Below, piece after piece: positions 33,419-41,977 of a stretch of 64,000 bases of DNA; the first letter of the stretch is position 1, and each line of letters opens with the position of its first letter. The translations under genes were made by a program, and so were the position numbers. The notes under the pieces are model-generated. The model was not told the DNA's origin. It searched no databases and was given only the letters and a program-made list of their open reading frames with translations. The stretch lies in the NCBI RefSeq assembly GCF_009857505.1, contig NZ_WWCP01000019.1, positions 34,836 to 98,835 of the forward strand. Direction: 5' to 3'. The stretch comes from Duganella lactea. Its GTDB lineage: Bacteria > Pseudomonadota > Gammaproteobacteria > Burkholderiales > Burkholderiaceae_D.

Positions 33419-36400
33419 GATGCGATGGGGGCGCTGTCGCCCGCTTCAGAGAAATTACCCAACAGGCGCAGCGCCAGCGGCAGCACCAGCAAGGTGAACA
33501 AGGTGCCGCTGACGATGCCGCCCACAATCACGCAGGCGAACGGACGCTGCGTTTCGCTGCCGATGCCATGCGACAGCGCCGCCGGCAACAGGCCCATGCC
33601 GGCCATCAGGGCCGTCATCAGAATCGGCCGCATACGCAGCACCGCGCCCTGCGCCACCGCTTCCGCGACGGCGGCGCCGGAGCGCACGCGATGGATGACT
33701 TCCTCCACCATGATGACGCCGTTCTGGATCGAAATCCCGGCCACCGCGATAAAGCCGACCGCCGCCGATACCGACAGGTGCAGACCGGCCAGTGCCAGCC
33801 CGGCAAGTCCGCCGACCATGGTGAACGGCACCATGCCCAGCACCAGCGCCGCCAGCCGCACCGAGCGGAAGGCCCAGAACAGCAGCGCAAACATCATCAG
33901 CACCGTGAGCGGAATGATGAACGCCAGCCGCTTGGCGGCGCGCTGGGAATTCTCGAACTGCCCTCCCCAGCTGACCTCGTAACCCGGCGGCAGTTGTACC
34001 TTGTCCTGCACCGCGCGCCGCGCTTCATCGATAAAGCTGCCCTGATCGCGCCCGGCCAGATTCATCTTGACGATGACGCTGCGCGCGCCGGCCTCGCGCT
34101 GAATCCGCGCCACGCCCTGGCGCAGCTCGATGTGCGCCACGTCGCGCAGCGCCACCGTGCCGACACCGTTGCCGACCTGCGTGCCGGGCACGCTCAGTTG
34201 CAGCGCGCCGATGGCGTCCATGCTGCTACGGGATTGTTGGTCGATCCGCAGCACCACGTCGAAGCGCCGGTCCTGCTGATAATAGCTGCTGACGGCGGCG
34301 CCCGACAGCGCCTGGTTGATGAGGTTATTGACATCGGCGATGCTGATGCCGTAGCGCGCCAGCCGGGCGCGGTCCGGCGTCACCACGATTTCGCTCTGGC
34401 CGCCGATATGGGTGGCGTCGACATCGATCGCGCCGGGTATGGTCTGGATCACGTGGATCAGTTGCTGCGCCTTGTTCTCCAGGATGTCGAGGTCGTTGCC
34501 GCTGATTTTGGCGACGATTTCACCGCGGAAGCCCGACAGCGACTCCTCGACGTTATCCTGGATCACCTGCGAGAAGTTGACGCTGATGCCGGGAATCGCC
34601 GCCAGGCTGGCCGACATGCTCGCCACCAGCGCCTCCTTGTCGGCGAAGCGCCATTGCGCGCGCGGCTTGAGGTCGATCAGCGTCTCCAAATTGTTCGGGC
34701 CTTTGGCGTCGGAACCGTCGTCCGGGCGGCCGGCCTGAGTGACGATGTGGGCCACTTCGGGATAGGTCAGCAACTTGGCGCGCATGCGCCGCTCGACCGC
34801 CTTGGTGGTTTCCAGCGCCGCCGAGGTTGGCAGTGTGATGGTCAACCAGATATTGCCTTCGTCCAGCTTGGGCATGAACTCACTGCCCAGGCGCGGCGCC
34901 AGCGCGAACGCCAGCAGCACCGGCAACATGGACAGCACCAGCACCGGCCGCGCGCGGCGCATGGTCCGCGCCAGCAGACCAGCGTAGCGCTCCTGCAGCC
35001 AGCCCAGCCAGCGCTGATGTTTTTCACGCAGCGGCTGGTGCTGCGTGGTCCATGACAGCAAAGTCGGCAGCAAGGTAAAGGTCAGCAGCACCGCCCCCGC
35101 CAGCGCGAAGGACAACGTCAACGCCACCGGGGTAAAGATCTTGCCCTCGACCCGCTGGAACGTGAAGATCGGCACAAACGCCAGAATAATGATGGCTTTG
35201 GAGAACAGCACCGGATGGGCCATGTCGCTCATGGTCCGGTGCAGCACATGCATGCGCGCCGAGATCGTGCTGTCCTGTACCGACAGCACGGCCATGCGCA
35301 CCATCAGCGCTTCGACGATGACCACCGCGCTGTCGATAATGATGCCGAAGTCGACCGCGCCGAGCGAAATCAGATTGGCCGACACGCCACGGGCGTGCAT
35401 CAGGATAAACGCGAACAGCAAGGCTAGCGGGATGACGGTGGCGACGATCAGCGCCGCGCGCCAGCTGGCCAGGAACACCAGCAGGATCACGCACACCAGC
35501 AACGCGCCGGTCACCAGGTTTTCCACCACGGTGCTGACGGTATGACGGACCAGCTCGGTCCGGTCATAGATCGGGATGATCTTGACGCCGGCCGGCAGAC
35601 GCGCCTGCAAGCGGGCGATGCGCTGCTTCAGGTCGGCATTGATCTGCGACGGGTTGCCGCCCTTGACCATCGACACAATGCCCTCGACCACGCTGTCGCG
35701 CTGGTCGGCGGCGACGATGCCGTAGCGCGGTCGCTCGCCGGCGCGCACGCTGGCGACGTCGCCGACGGTGATGGTGCGGCCCTGGCGCGCGGCCAGCACG
35801 ACCTGACTGATCTGCTGCGGATCGGCATACAGGCCGGCCGAGCGCACCACCAGCGAGGCATCGCCCAGCTTGACCAGGCCGCCACCGGCATTGCCGCTGC
35901 CGTTGCCGATCGCCTGGCTCAGCTGATCCAGCGTGACCTGATATTTACGCAGCAAGAAAGGATCGGCTTCGACCTGGTATTCGCGGATCGCGCCACCGAA
36001 GCTGACCACATCGGCCACACCGGGCGTCATGCGCAGGGCCGGGCGGATGGTCCAGTCCTGCAAGGTGCGGATGTCCGCCTCCGCCATGCCGGGCGCATCG
36101 ATGGCATAGCGATACACCTCGCCGACGGCGGTCGACAGCGGCGCCAGTTGCGGCTGTACGCCGGTGGGCAGGTTGACGGTGGCCAGTTTCTCGTTGACCT
36201 GCTGGCGCGCGAAATAATTATCGGTATCCTCGTCGAACGTCAGCGTGACGATCGACAGGCCGGTCATGGTCACCGAGCGGACGTTGATCAGGTGCGGAAT
36301 GCCGGCCACCTCGCGCTCGATCGGCATGGTGACGGTGCGTTCCATGTCTTCCGGCGGCTGACCGGACAGCTGGGAAATCACCTGGACCTGCACATCCTGC

Positions 36401-36525
36401 ACATCGGGAAACGCCTCGATCGGCAGCTTGGACAAGGCATACACGCCGTAACCGATCAGCGCGCAGGCCAGCACCATGACGAACACGCGCTGGCGCAGCG
36501 CGAAAACGATCAGGCGGTCGATCAT
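33415..36525 (-). CDS. RND efflux permease, CzcA/CusA (HME) type
   Basis: A 1036-residue inner-membrane pump of the heavy-metal-efflux RND branch: RLIVFALRQRVFVMVLACAL at the N-terminus, KLPIEAFPDVQDVQV, and the HME proton-relay helix GAVDFGIIIDSAVVIVEAL in transmembrane segment 4, which keeps the Asp/Asp/Glu set. Late LSVSAAVGFIAVAGISIQNG and VLRMRPILMTALMAGMGLLP are also typical. HME members export divalent or monovalent metals, though some divergent ones act on other compounds. The gene overlaps both partners by 4 bp. The metal is not identifiable by eye. A two-component system is divergent from the operon. Confidence 0.93.
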   Translation of the reverse strand: MIDRLIVFALRQRVFVMVLACALIGYGVYALSKLPIEAFPDVQDVQVQVISQLSGQPPEDMERTVTMPIEREVAGIPHLINVRSVTMTGLSIVTLTFDEDTDNYFARQQVNEKLATVNLPTGVQPQLAPLSTAVGEVYRYAIDAPGMAEADIRTLQDWTIRPALRMTPGVADVVSFGGAIREYQVEADPFLLRKYQVTLDQLSQAIGNGSGNAGGGLVKLGDASLVVRSAGLYADPQQISQVVLAARQGRTITVGDVASVRAGERPRYGIVAADQRDSVVEGIVSMVKGGNPSQINADLKQRIARLQARLPAGVKIIPIYDRTELVRHTVSTVVENLVTGALLVCVILLVFLASWRAALIVATVIPLALLFAFILMHARGVSANLISLGAVDFGIIIDSAVVIVEALMVRMAVLSVQDSTISARMHVLHRTMSDMAHPVLFSKAIIILAFVPIFTFQRVEGKIFTPVALTLSFALAGAVLLTFTLLPTLLSWTTQHQPLREKHQRWLGWLQERYAGLLARTMRRARPVLVLSMLPVLLAFALAPRLGSEFMPKLDEGNIWLTITLPTSAALETTKAVERRMRAKLLTYPEVAHIVTQAGRPDDGSDAKGPNNLETLIDLKPRAQWRFADKEALVASMSASLAAIPGISVNFSQVIQDNVEESLSGFRGEIVAKISGNDLDILENKAQQLIHVIQTIPGAIDVDATHIGGQSEIVVTPDRARLARYGISIADVNNLINQALSGAAVSSYYQQDRRFDVVLRIDQQSRSSMDAIGALQLSVPGTQVGNGVGTVALRDVAHIELRQGVARIQREAGARSVIVKMNLAGRDQGSFIDEARRAVQDKVQLPPGYEVSWGGQFENSQRAAKRLAFIIPLTVLMMFALLFWAFRSVRLAALVLGMVPFTMVGGLAGLALAGLHLSVSAAVGFIAVAGISIQNGVIMVEEVIHRVRSGAAVAEAVAQGAVLRMRPILMTALMAGMGLLPAALSHGIGSETQRPFACVIVGGIVSGTLFTLLVLPLALRLLGNFSEAGDSAPIAS

Positions 36526-37697
36526 GGCGCGCCACCGGCGCGGGTGCTCATGTCGGCATCGAGCAGCAGCGCGCCGCTGGTGACGATGTTGTCGCCGCCG
36601 CTAACGCCGGTGCCCAGATAGCTGGCTTCGGCGCCATGCGTCAGCATCTGCACCTTGCGGCGCAGGAAACGCCCAGGCTCGGTCTGCACGAAGACATAGG
36701 TGTAGAGGCCGCGATTGACCAGCGCGCTATTCGGCACCTTGACCGCCCTCGCCTGCGGCTTCAGCAGCGCTGCACGCACATACATTTCAGGCAGCAGCTT
36801 GCCGGCCGGATTGTCCACCTGCGCGCGCACCGTCACCCGCCGGGTGTTCGGATCGACGCTCTGGCCCAACTGGCTGATGACCGCGTGGAACTTCTCGCCG
36901 GGGAAGGCGTCGCTCTCGACTTCGACCGGCGCGCCGACGGCGACCGCCGCCAGCATGGTGTCCGGCACATCGATCTGCAACCACAGCCGTTTGGGATCGG
37001 TCACCACGAACAGCGGCGCGGCCGTGCCGGCGCCCACTTCCAGCGCCGGGGTGATATTGCGCTCGACCACCACGCCATTGATCGGACTGACCAGATTCAG
37101 GCGTTGGTCCTGCAACCTGGCGTGGTCCGGATTGAGCTGGTGCAGACGACGCTCGGCGCGCACGGTTTCCGCCTGCGCTTGTTGATAGTCGGCACGCGCC
37201 GACTCCAGATCTTTGGCGGCGATGGCCTCGCCCGGCGCCAGATCGCGGGCGCGCTCGGCCACCAGGCGCTTGCGTTCCTCATCGGCCTGGGCCTTTTGCA
37301 GGTCGGCCAGCGCGGCGCCGACATCGGCGGAATCGATCTGCGCCAGCGTCTGACCTTTGCGTACAGTGGCGCCGGGCGCCGCCTTGATGGCGACGACGCG
37401 GCCGGTCACGCTCACGCTCAAGCGGGCGGTGACGTCCTCGTCGTAGACGACCCGCGCGTTCAAGGCATCGCCAGCCGGCAACGCCACCAGCGGCAGCGTC
37501 TCCGCGCGCAGCATGCCCAGTTGCGGCGCACCCGGCTGATAGCGTAGCTCATCGGGCGGCGGCGCCGCCTTGGCGGCGCTGGCCGGCGCATTCACGGCCG
37601 CCGTGCCAGGCCTGGCCACATAGGCGCCGGCGGCCACGGCCGCCAGCAACGCCAGCAACAACAGCAAAGGTATTCCCCAACTTCTTTTCATCATCAT
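36522..37697 (-). CDS. RND efflux periplasmic adaptor subunit (CzcB-type)
   Basis: 391 residues from the ATG run at 37689-37697; a 35-codon upstream extension reaches into the response-regulator leader and is rejected. An N-terminal membrane anchor (WGIPLLLLLALLAAVAAGAY) leads to barrel-sandwich and hairpin domains: VVAIKAAPGATVRKGQTLAQ, the coiled-coil region around LADLQKAQADEERKRLVAER, and LVSPINGVVVERNITPALEV. C-terminal beta-barrel segments (DAFPGEKFHAVISQLGQSVD) complete a membrane-fusion protein. It is the first gene of the efflux operon. No His-rich metal-binding extension, seen in some CzcB proteins, is present. Confidence 0.9.
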   Translation of the reverse strand: MMMKRSWGIPLLLLLALLAAVAAGAYVARPGTAAVNAPASAAKAAPPPDELRYQPGAPQLGMLRAETLPLVALPAGDALNARVVYDEDVTARLSVSVTGRVVAIKAAPGATVRKGQTLAQIDSADVGAALADLQKAQADEERKRLVAERARDLAPGEAIAAKDLESARADYQQAQAETVRAERRLHQLNPDHARLQDQRLNLVSPINGVVVERNITPALEVGAGTAAPLFVVTDPKRLWLQIDVPDTMLAAVAVGAPVEVESDAFPGEKFHAVISQLGQSVDPNTRRVTVRAQVDNPAGKLLPEMYVRAALLKPQARAVKVPNSALVNRGLYTYVFVQTEPGRFLRRKVQMLTHGAEASYLGTGVSGGDNIVTSGALLLDADMSTRAGGAP

Positions 37698-37800
37698 GCT
37701 GCTTTCCGATTTCCGCGGCGTCCGGCCGTCAGTTACAATCTTGCTGACCGTGATGATACGGAGGCAACCTTGCCTGAACCTTGCCCTGACAGATTTCGCC

Positions 37801-38478
37801 ATGCCGCTTTTGCTCGTTGAGGATGACCGTGAACTCGCCCATGGCCTGAGCAGCTCGCTGGCGCAGTCCGATTATGTGACCGACGTCGTTCATGACGGCC
37901 TCGGCGCCATTGACGCCTGCAAGCATACGGCCTATGACCTGGTGATACTGGATCTCGGCCTGCCGGACATGGATGGCTTGGAAGTATTGCGCCATCTGCG
38001 CAAGGCCGGCCTGGTCGCCCCGGTGCTGATCCTGACGGCGCGCCTGGACCTGGACGACCGTGTCTCCGGTCTCGACGCTGGCGCCGACGACTACCTGGCC
38101 AAGCCATTCGACCTGCCCGAACTGGAAGCGCGCCTGCGCGCCCTGCTGCGGCGCGGCGCGCCAATCGAAGCGCGGGTGCAGTTCAGCGACATCGTGTTCG
38201 AGCCGGTGACCAGACAAGCCAGCGTGCGCGGCAAGGACCTGGGGCTGACCGCGGCCGAAGCATCGGTGCTGAACCTGCTGCTGCGCCGGCCAGGCCGGGT
38301 GGTCAGCAAGTCGCAATTCGTCGAGGCGATCTACGATCACGCCGACGACAAGAACCCGGCCATGATCGAGGTGTTTGTCAGCCGGCTGCGACGCAAGCTG
38401 GCCGACGCCGGCTCGCAAACGCTGATCCGCGCCCTGCGCGGCCTCGGCTACCGGCTGGAAGACGCATCGCATGCATAA
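37801..38478 (+). CDS. OmpR/PhoB-family response regulator
   Basis: 225 residues. The receiver domain has D8/D9 (LLLVEDDREL), phosphorylation site D51 (LVILDLGLPDMDGLEV) and Lys101 (DDYLAKPF). The winged-helix domain ends TLIRALRGLGYRLED. The ATG at 37801 is chosen because the receiver domain starts there; a longer in-frame start would overlap the divergent adaptor leader. It overlaps the sensor kinase gene by 8 bp. Being divergent from the RND operon with about 100 bp between, it probably controls the pump, as CzcR and CusR do elsewhere. Confidence 0.92.
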   Translation: MPLLLVEDDRELAHGLSSSLAQSDYVTDVVHDGLGAIDACKHTAYDLVILDLGLPDMDGLEVLRHLRKAGLVAPVLILTARLDLDDRVSGLDAGADDYLAKPFDLPELEARLRALLRRGAPIEARVQFSDIVFEPVTRQASVRGKDLGLTAAEASVLNLLLRRPGRVVSKSQFVEAIYDHADDKNPAMIEVFVSRLRRKLADAGSQTLIRALRGLGYRLEDASHA

Positions 38479-39886
38479 GCCGCAGCCGGCCAGCCTGCGG
38501 CATCAGCTGCTGCTCCATCTGAGCGGCCCGCTGTTGCTGGTGCTGGTGTTCGGCGGGGCCGGCGGCATGCTCATCGCCCGCCATGTCGGCCACCTGGTGC
38601 ATGATCAATGGCTGCTCGATTCGGCGATGAGCCTGGGCGCGCAAGTCAAGTCACGCGATGGCCAACTCTCGCTCAGTCTGCCGCCCACCGCGATCCAGAT
38701 GTTTGAATGGGACCGCATCGACCGCATTTACTGGCAGGCGTCTTCGCGGCGCCAGGGGCTGCTGCTGCAAAACGCCGCCGTCCCGCCACCGGTGGCGCCG
38801 TTGGCGTTGAATAAACCGAAGTTTTACGATGCCATCGTCGCCGGCGAGCCGGTGCGCGTGGTGGCGATCGAGCGCAGCGCCCCGGATGGCGTCGGTGATA
38901 CGGTGCGGATCGTGGTCGCTGAAACCATGCACAAGCGCGAAGGCGTGGCAGGAAAAATCCTCCGACAGTGGGCGCCGTTGCAGATCGCCGTGCTCGCACT
39001 GGCCGGCCTTTTCATCTGGCGCGCGGTGACCCGCAACCTGCGCAAGGTCGACGCCATCGCCGAACGGCTCGGCACCTATGAGACCAGCAATATGCCGGTG
39101 GTCGACACGCAGCGCATGCCGACGGAAATCGCGCCGCTGATCGACGCCATCAACCGGCTCATCGTCAAGCTCAGCGAAGAGCGCGACACGCAGAAGCGCT
39201 TTATCTCCAACGCCGCCCATCAGCTCCGCACGCCGCTGGCGAGCTTGCAGGTGCAAGCCGAACGCGCGTTGCGCGAACGCGACGCCGCCGAGCGCGATCG
39301 GGCGCTGGAAGATGTGCACCGGGCCGTGACGCGGCAACGCCATGTGACCCATCAACTGCTGACGCTGATGCGCTCGGAACAGCGGGAGGACAACCATCTG
39401 CAACTGGGCCAGTCCGATCTGGCCGTCATCGCGCGGCAGGCGGTCGAACGCTGGACCGACAGCGCGCTGCGCAAGCGGATCGATCTCGGCTACGAAGGCC
39501 CGGAAAACGGCGTGCTGATCACCGGCGATGCGCAGTTGCTGGAAGAGATGATGGGCAACCTGATCGACAACGCCATCAACTACACCCAGCCTGGCGGCAT
39601 GGTGACGCTGCACCTGAGCGCTCGCCCGCCCTGCGTCACCGTGGTCGATGACGGCCCCGGCATTCCGGAACAGGAGCGCGAGCTGGTGCTGGAACGCTTC
39701 TACCGGGGCAGCACCAGCGACACCACGCAAGGGTGCGGCCTCGGCCTGCCGATCGCCAGCGAAATCGCCGCCCGCCATGATGCCCGGCTGGCGATCGCGA
39801 CCGGGCCGGATGGCGTGGGCACCATGATTGGCGTCACCTTCCCTACGGCTGGCGTTAAGCCGCTGCCGCAGCGCGGGCGCGGTTGA
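38471..39886 (+). CDS. sensor histidine kinase (TctE/QseC-like)
   Basis: 471 residues. Transmembrane segment 1 lies at about 18-36 (GPLLLVLVFGGAGGML), a periplasmic 2CSK-type sensor region at about 40-160, and segment 2 near 180. A HAMP-like linker leads to the H box RFISNAAHQLRTPLASLQVQ (His about 253), the N box NLIDNAINYTQPGG and the G boxes DDGPGIPEQER and GCGLGLPIASEIAA. The NAAHQLRTPL form is typical of TctE-type kinases. It pairs with the overlapping response regulator. Its end overlaps the convergent catA by 32 bp. The signal is unknown. Confidence 0.92.
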   Translation: MHKPQPASLRHQLLLHLSGPLLLVLVFGGAGGMLIARHVGHLVHDQWLLDSAMSLGAQVKSRDGQLSLSLPPTAIQMFEWDRIDRIYWQASSRRQGLLLQNAAVPPPVAPLALNKPKFYDAIVAGEPVRVVAIERSAPDGVGDTVRIVVAETMHKREGVAGKILRQWAPLQIAVLALAGLFIWRAVTRNLRKVDAIAERLGTYETSNMPVVDTQRMPTEIAPLIDAINRLIVKLSEERDTQKRFISNAAHQLRTPLASLQVQAERALRERDAAERDRALEDVHRAVTRQRHVTHQLLTLMRSEQREDNHLQLGQSDLAVIARQAVERWTDSALRKRIDLGYEGPENGVLITGDAQLLEEMMGNLIDNAINYTQPGGMVTLHLSARPPCVTVVDDGPGIPEQERELVLERFYRGSTSDTTQGCGLGLPIASEIAARHDARLAIATGPDGVGTMIGVTFPTAGVKPLPQRGRG

Positions 39887-40784
39887 CCAGTTGGTTGTCC
39901 TTGCCGCCCACCAGTGGCGTCAGCGCGATGTCGAAGACGATTTCCTGGTACGCATCAGCTTTCATGCCCAGCGCGGTGCCGCCGCGCTTTTCAACGACTG
40001 GCGGCACCAGATCCTCGCGGGTCGCGTAAGCGAAGTCGTCCCAGATCAGCGGATCGCCCTCGATATTGATCTGCGTGGTCAGCTTGCGCGTCTTGTCGCT
40101 GGTGACGAAGAAATGGACGTGGGCCGGACGGTTGCCATGACGACCCAGCGCCGTCAGCAACTGTTGCGTGGCGCCATGCGGTGGGCATCCATAACCGACC
40201 GGCATCAGGGTGCGGAATTCATAGTGACCGTCGGCACCGGTGCGTACCGCGCCGCGCAGGTTGAATTCGCTTTGCGCGCCGGTCGGATCGAAATGCGAAT
40301 AGAAGCCCTTGGAGTTGGCGTGCCAGCATTCGACAAGGGCGCCAGCGACCGGTTTGCCATCCGGGCCGCGAATCGTGCCGCGAATGACCAGAGGACCGGC
40401 GTCATCATCGGGGTCCAGATCGATGCGGGAAACACCAACGCGAACCGGGGCGCCGGCGTAGTACAGCGGCCCTTCGATGGTGCGCGGCGTGCCGCCGTGA
40501 ATATCCGCCTCACGGTCCGCCGCATCCATGCGGATGTCCAGATATTTTTCCAGGGCGAGACCGGCCGCCAGCAACGCGGCTTCGCCGTCCTTGCCGAGCT
40601 GGTTGACATAGTTGACGCCCTTCCAGATCTCTTCGGGCGTGATATCCAGCTCGTCGATGGCTTTGAACAAGTCGCTCAGCAAACGATGGATGATTTGCTT
40701 GGTGCGATCGTTGCCAACCTGGCCGTCCAGATTGGAAGCGGCCTGTAACAGGTCCTGAACTTCCTTGGTGTTGAACACGTTCAC
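39855..40784 (-). CDS. catA: catechol 1,2-dioxygenase
   Basis: 309 residues of an intradiol dioxygenase that opens catechol to cis,cis-muconate with Fe(III). The iron ligands are all present: Tyr162 (NSKGFYSHFD), Tyr198 (LMPVGYGCPPHG), His222 and His224 (NRPAHVHFFVTS), each two positions below the well-studied Acinetobacter enzyme. The helical N-terminal dimerisation domain (FNTKEVQDLLQAASNLDGQV) is intact. A GTG at 40782-40784 is preferred because GGAGA lies 7 bp before it and family length fits. The gene is transcribed away from catR behind a tandem LysR operator and overlaps the sensor kinase at its 3' end by 32 bp. Confidence 0.96.
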   Translation of the reverse strand: MNVFNTKEVQDLLQAASNLDGQVGNDRTKQIIHRLLSDLFKAIDELDITPEEIWKGVNYVNQLGKDGEAALLAAGLALEKYLDIRMDAADREADIHGGTPRTIEGPLYYAGAPVRVGVSRIDLDPDDDAGPLVIRGTIRGPDGKPVAGALVECWHANSKGFYSHFDPTGAQSEFNLRGAVRTGADGHYEFRTLMPVGYGCPPHGATQQLLTALGRHGNRPAHVHFFVTSDKTRKLTTQINIEGDPLIWDDFAYATREDLVPPVVEKRGGTALGMKADAYQEIVFDIALTPLVGGKDNQLVNRARAAAAA

Positions 40785-40842
40785 TTTGATGTCTCCTGTT
40801 TTGTTTGGACGTGGAGTGGTGCTTGACTCCCTCGACTCCCGC

Positions 40843-40857
40843 ATACTCATGCGGTAT
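40843..40857. promoter_or_regulatory. extra ATAC-N7-GTAT site in the catA leader
   Basis: A perfect ATAC-N7-GTAT dyad about 60 bp before the catA start codon, separate from the tandem pair further upstream. By position it lies downstream of the likely promoter, where a bound LysR protein would hinder transcription. Confidence 0.55.
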
Positions 40858-40916
40858 GACCGAGTGCGGCAATGGAGGGATAAACAAGTCTAATCAAAGC
40901 AATGGCACAGGGTCCA

Positions 40917-40953
40917 ACACTTATTTGGTATGCCGGCAATACCCTCAAGGTAT
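40917..40953 (-). promoter_or_regulatory. tandem BenM/CatM-type LysR operator of catA
   Basis: A perfect ATAC-N7-GTAT site (40939-40953) and an imperfect ACAC-N7-GTAT site (40917-40931) are spaced 22 bp start to start. Read on the catA strand the imperfect site ends in GTGT and runs into TTGGAC, a -35-like hexamer. The same arrangement precedes catB and benE. Confidence 0.75.
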
Positions 40954-40961
40954 TTTGTGCG

Positions 40962-41876
40962 TTACAACGTCTCTTTGGTGTGCGGGATACCCAGGTCGTC
41001 GTAGATGGCATAGACCGCGGCCAGCATGTTTTCCAGTTCCGGCGAGCGGTCCATATGACGTATGCTGAAAAAGATCGGCGACACCGCATGCTTGTCGATC
41101 AGCTTACGGTAGACCACATTCCGGTGATGCATCCCCTGCACGCTCTCCGGCACGATCGCCAGCCCCTGCCCGGCGGCGACCAATCCCATGGCAATTTGCA
41201 GCTCCCGCACTTCCACCACCGACTCGGGCGTCAGGTTGGCGTGGTTGAACGCGGCCAGCACCTGGTCGGCAAAGCTGGGGCGTGGCGCCTTGGGATAGAC
41301 CAGGATCGACTCGTGAATCAACTCCACCAGCCGCACGCCGTTCTCGCTGCCGGCCAGACGGTGGCCCGGAAACGCGGCCACCACCATCCGTTCTTCCCGT
41401 AGCAGGATGCGGCGAATGCTGGTGTCCTCGCTCTTCAGCCGGCCGAAACCAACGTCGATCCGCCCTTCTTTCAAGGCCTTGATCTGCTCCACCGTGGTCA
41501 TCTCGTGCAGCGTCACCTCGACCTCGGGATTGTTGTCCCGATACCGCCGGATAATGTCCGGCAGCAGCCCGTACAGGGTGGACGCGACAAACCCGACGGA
41601 CAACGTCCGCTCCAGCTTGCCAATGCGCTGCGTCATCGATTTCAGCTCGCCCACCTGGTCCAGCAGTGGCTTGGCGTGCGCCAGGAAGAAATGCCCGGCC
41701 TCGGTCAATTTCACGGGACGCGTGCCCTTTTCGATCAGCGTCACACCCAGCATTTCCTCCAGTTGCTGGATTTGCCGGCTTAACGGCGGCTGGGCGATAT
41801 GCAAACGCTCGGCGGCCCGCGTGAAGTTTTTCTCTTCAGCCACCGCGACAAAGTAGCGCAAGTGTCGCAATTCCAT
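40962..41876 (-). CDS. LysR-family regulator of benzoate/catechol genes (BenM/CatM/CatR-type)
   Basis: 304 residues. The helix-turn-helix (NFTRAAERLHIAQPPLSRQI, about 17-36) is that of BenM/CatM/CatR regulators, including the start MELRHLRYFVAVAEEKNFTR. An effector domain follows (LSVGFVASTLYGLLPDIIRR, IDVGFGRLKSEDTSIRRILL, GLAIVPESVQGMHH). BenM and CatM respond to cis,cis-muconate, and BenM also to benzoate. The gene lies between catA and catB, divergent from catB, and a perfect ATAC-N7-GTAT site sits 4 bp upstream of its own start codon, so it likely represses itself while activating catB, catA and benE. Whether it is closer to CatR or BenM was not tested. Confidence 0.93.
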   Translation of the reverse strand: MELRHLRYFVAVAEEKNFTRAAERLHIAQPPLSRQIQQLEEMLGVTLIEKGTRPVKLTEAGHFFLAHAKPLLDQVGELKSMTQRIGKLERTLSVGFVASTLYGLLPDIIRRYRDNNPEVEVTLHEMTTVEQIKALKEGRIDVGFGRLKSEDTSIRRILLREERMVVAAFPGHRLAGSENGVRLVELIHESILVYPKAPRPSFADQVLAAFNHANLTPESVVEVRELQIAMGLVAAGQGLAIVPESVQGMHHRNVVYRKLIDKHAVSPIFFSIRHMDRSPELENMLAAVYAIYDDLGIPHTKETL

Positions 41877-41879
41877 TTA

Positions 41880-41916
41880 ATACCTTTAGAGTATGGTTTT
41901 GATACCAAATCAGTGT
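41880..41916 (+). promoter_or_regulatory. tandem BenM/CatM-type LysR operator of catB
   Basis: Perfect ATAC-N7-GTAT (41880-41894) followed 22 bp on by ATAC-N7-GTGT (41902-41916), which runs into TTGGAC. TATCGT, 18 bp further, may be the -10. The layout matches the recognition and activation sites of LysR promoters and serves catB and probably the whole catBC-benABCD run. Confidence 0.75.
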
Positions 41917-41977
41917 TGGACGCCTATCAAACCGGGGAATATCGTGTCAATACCGAAACGCATTATACGCCACGAAT

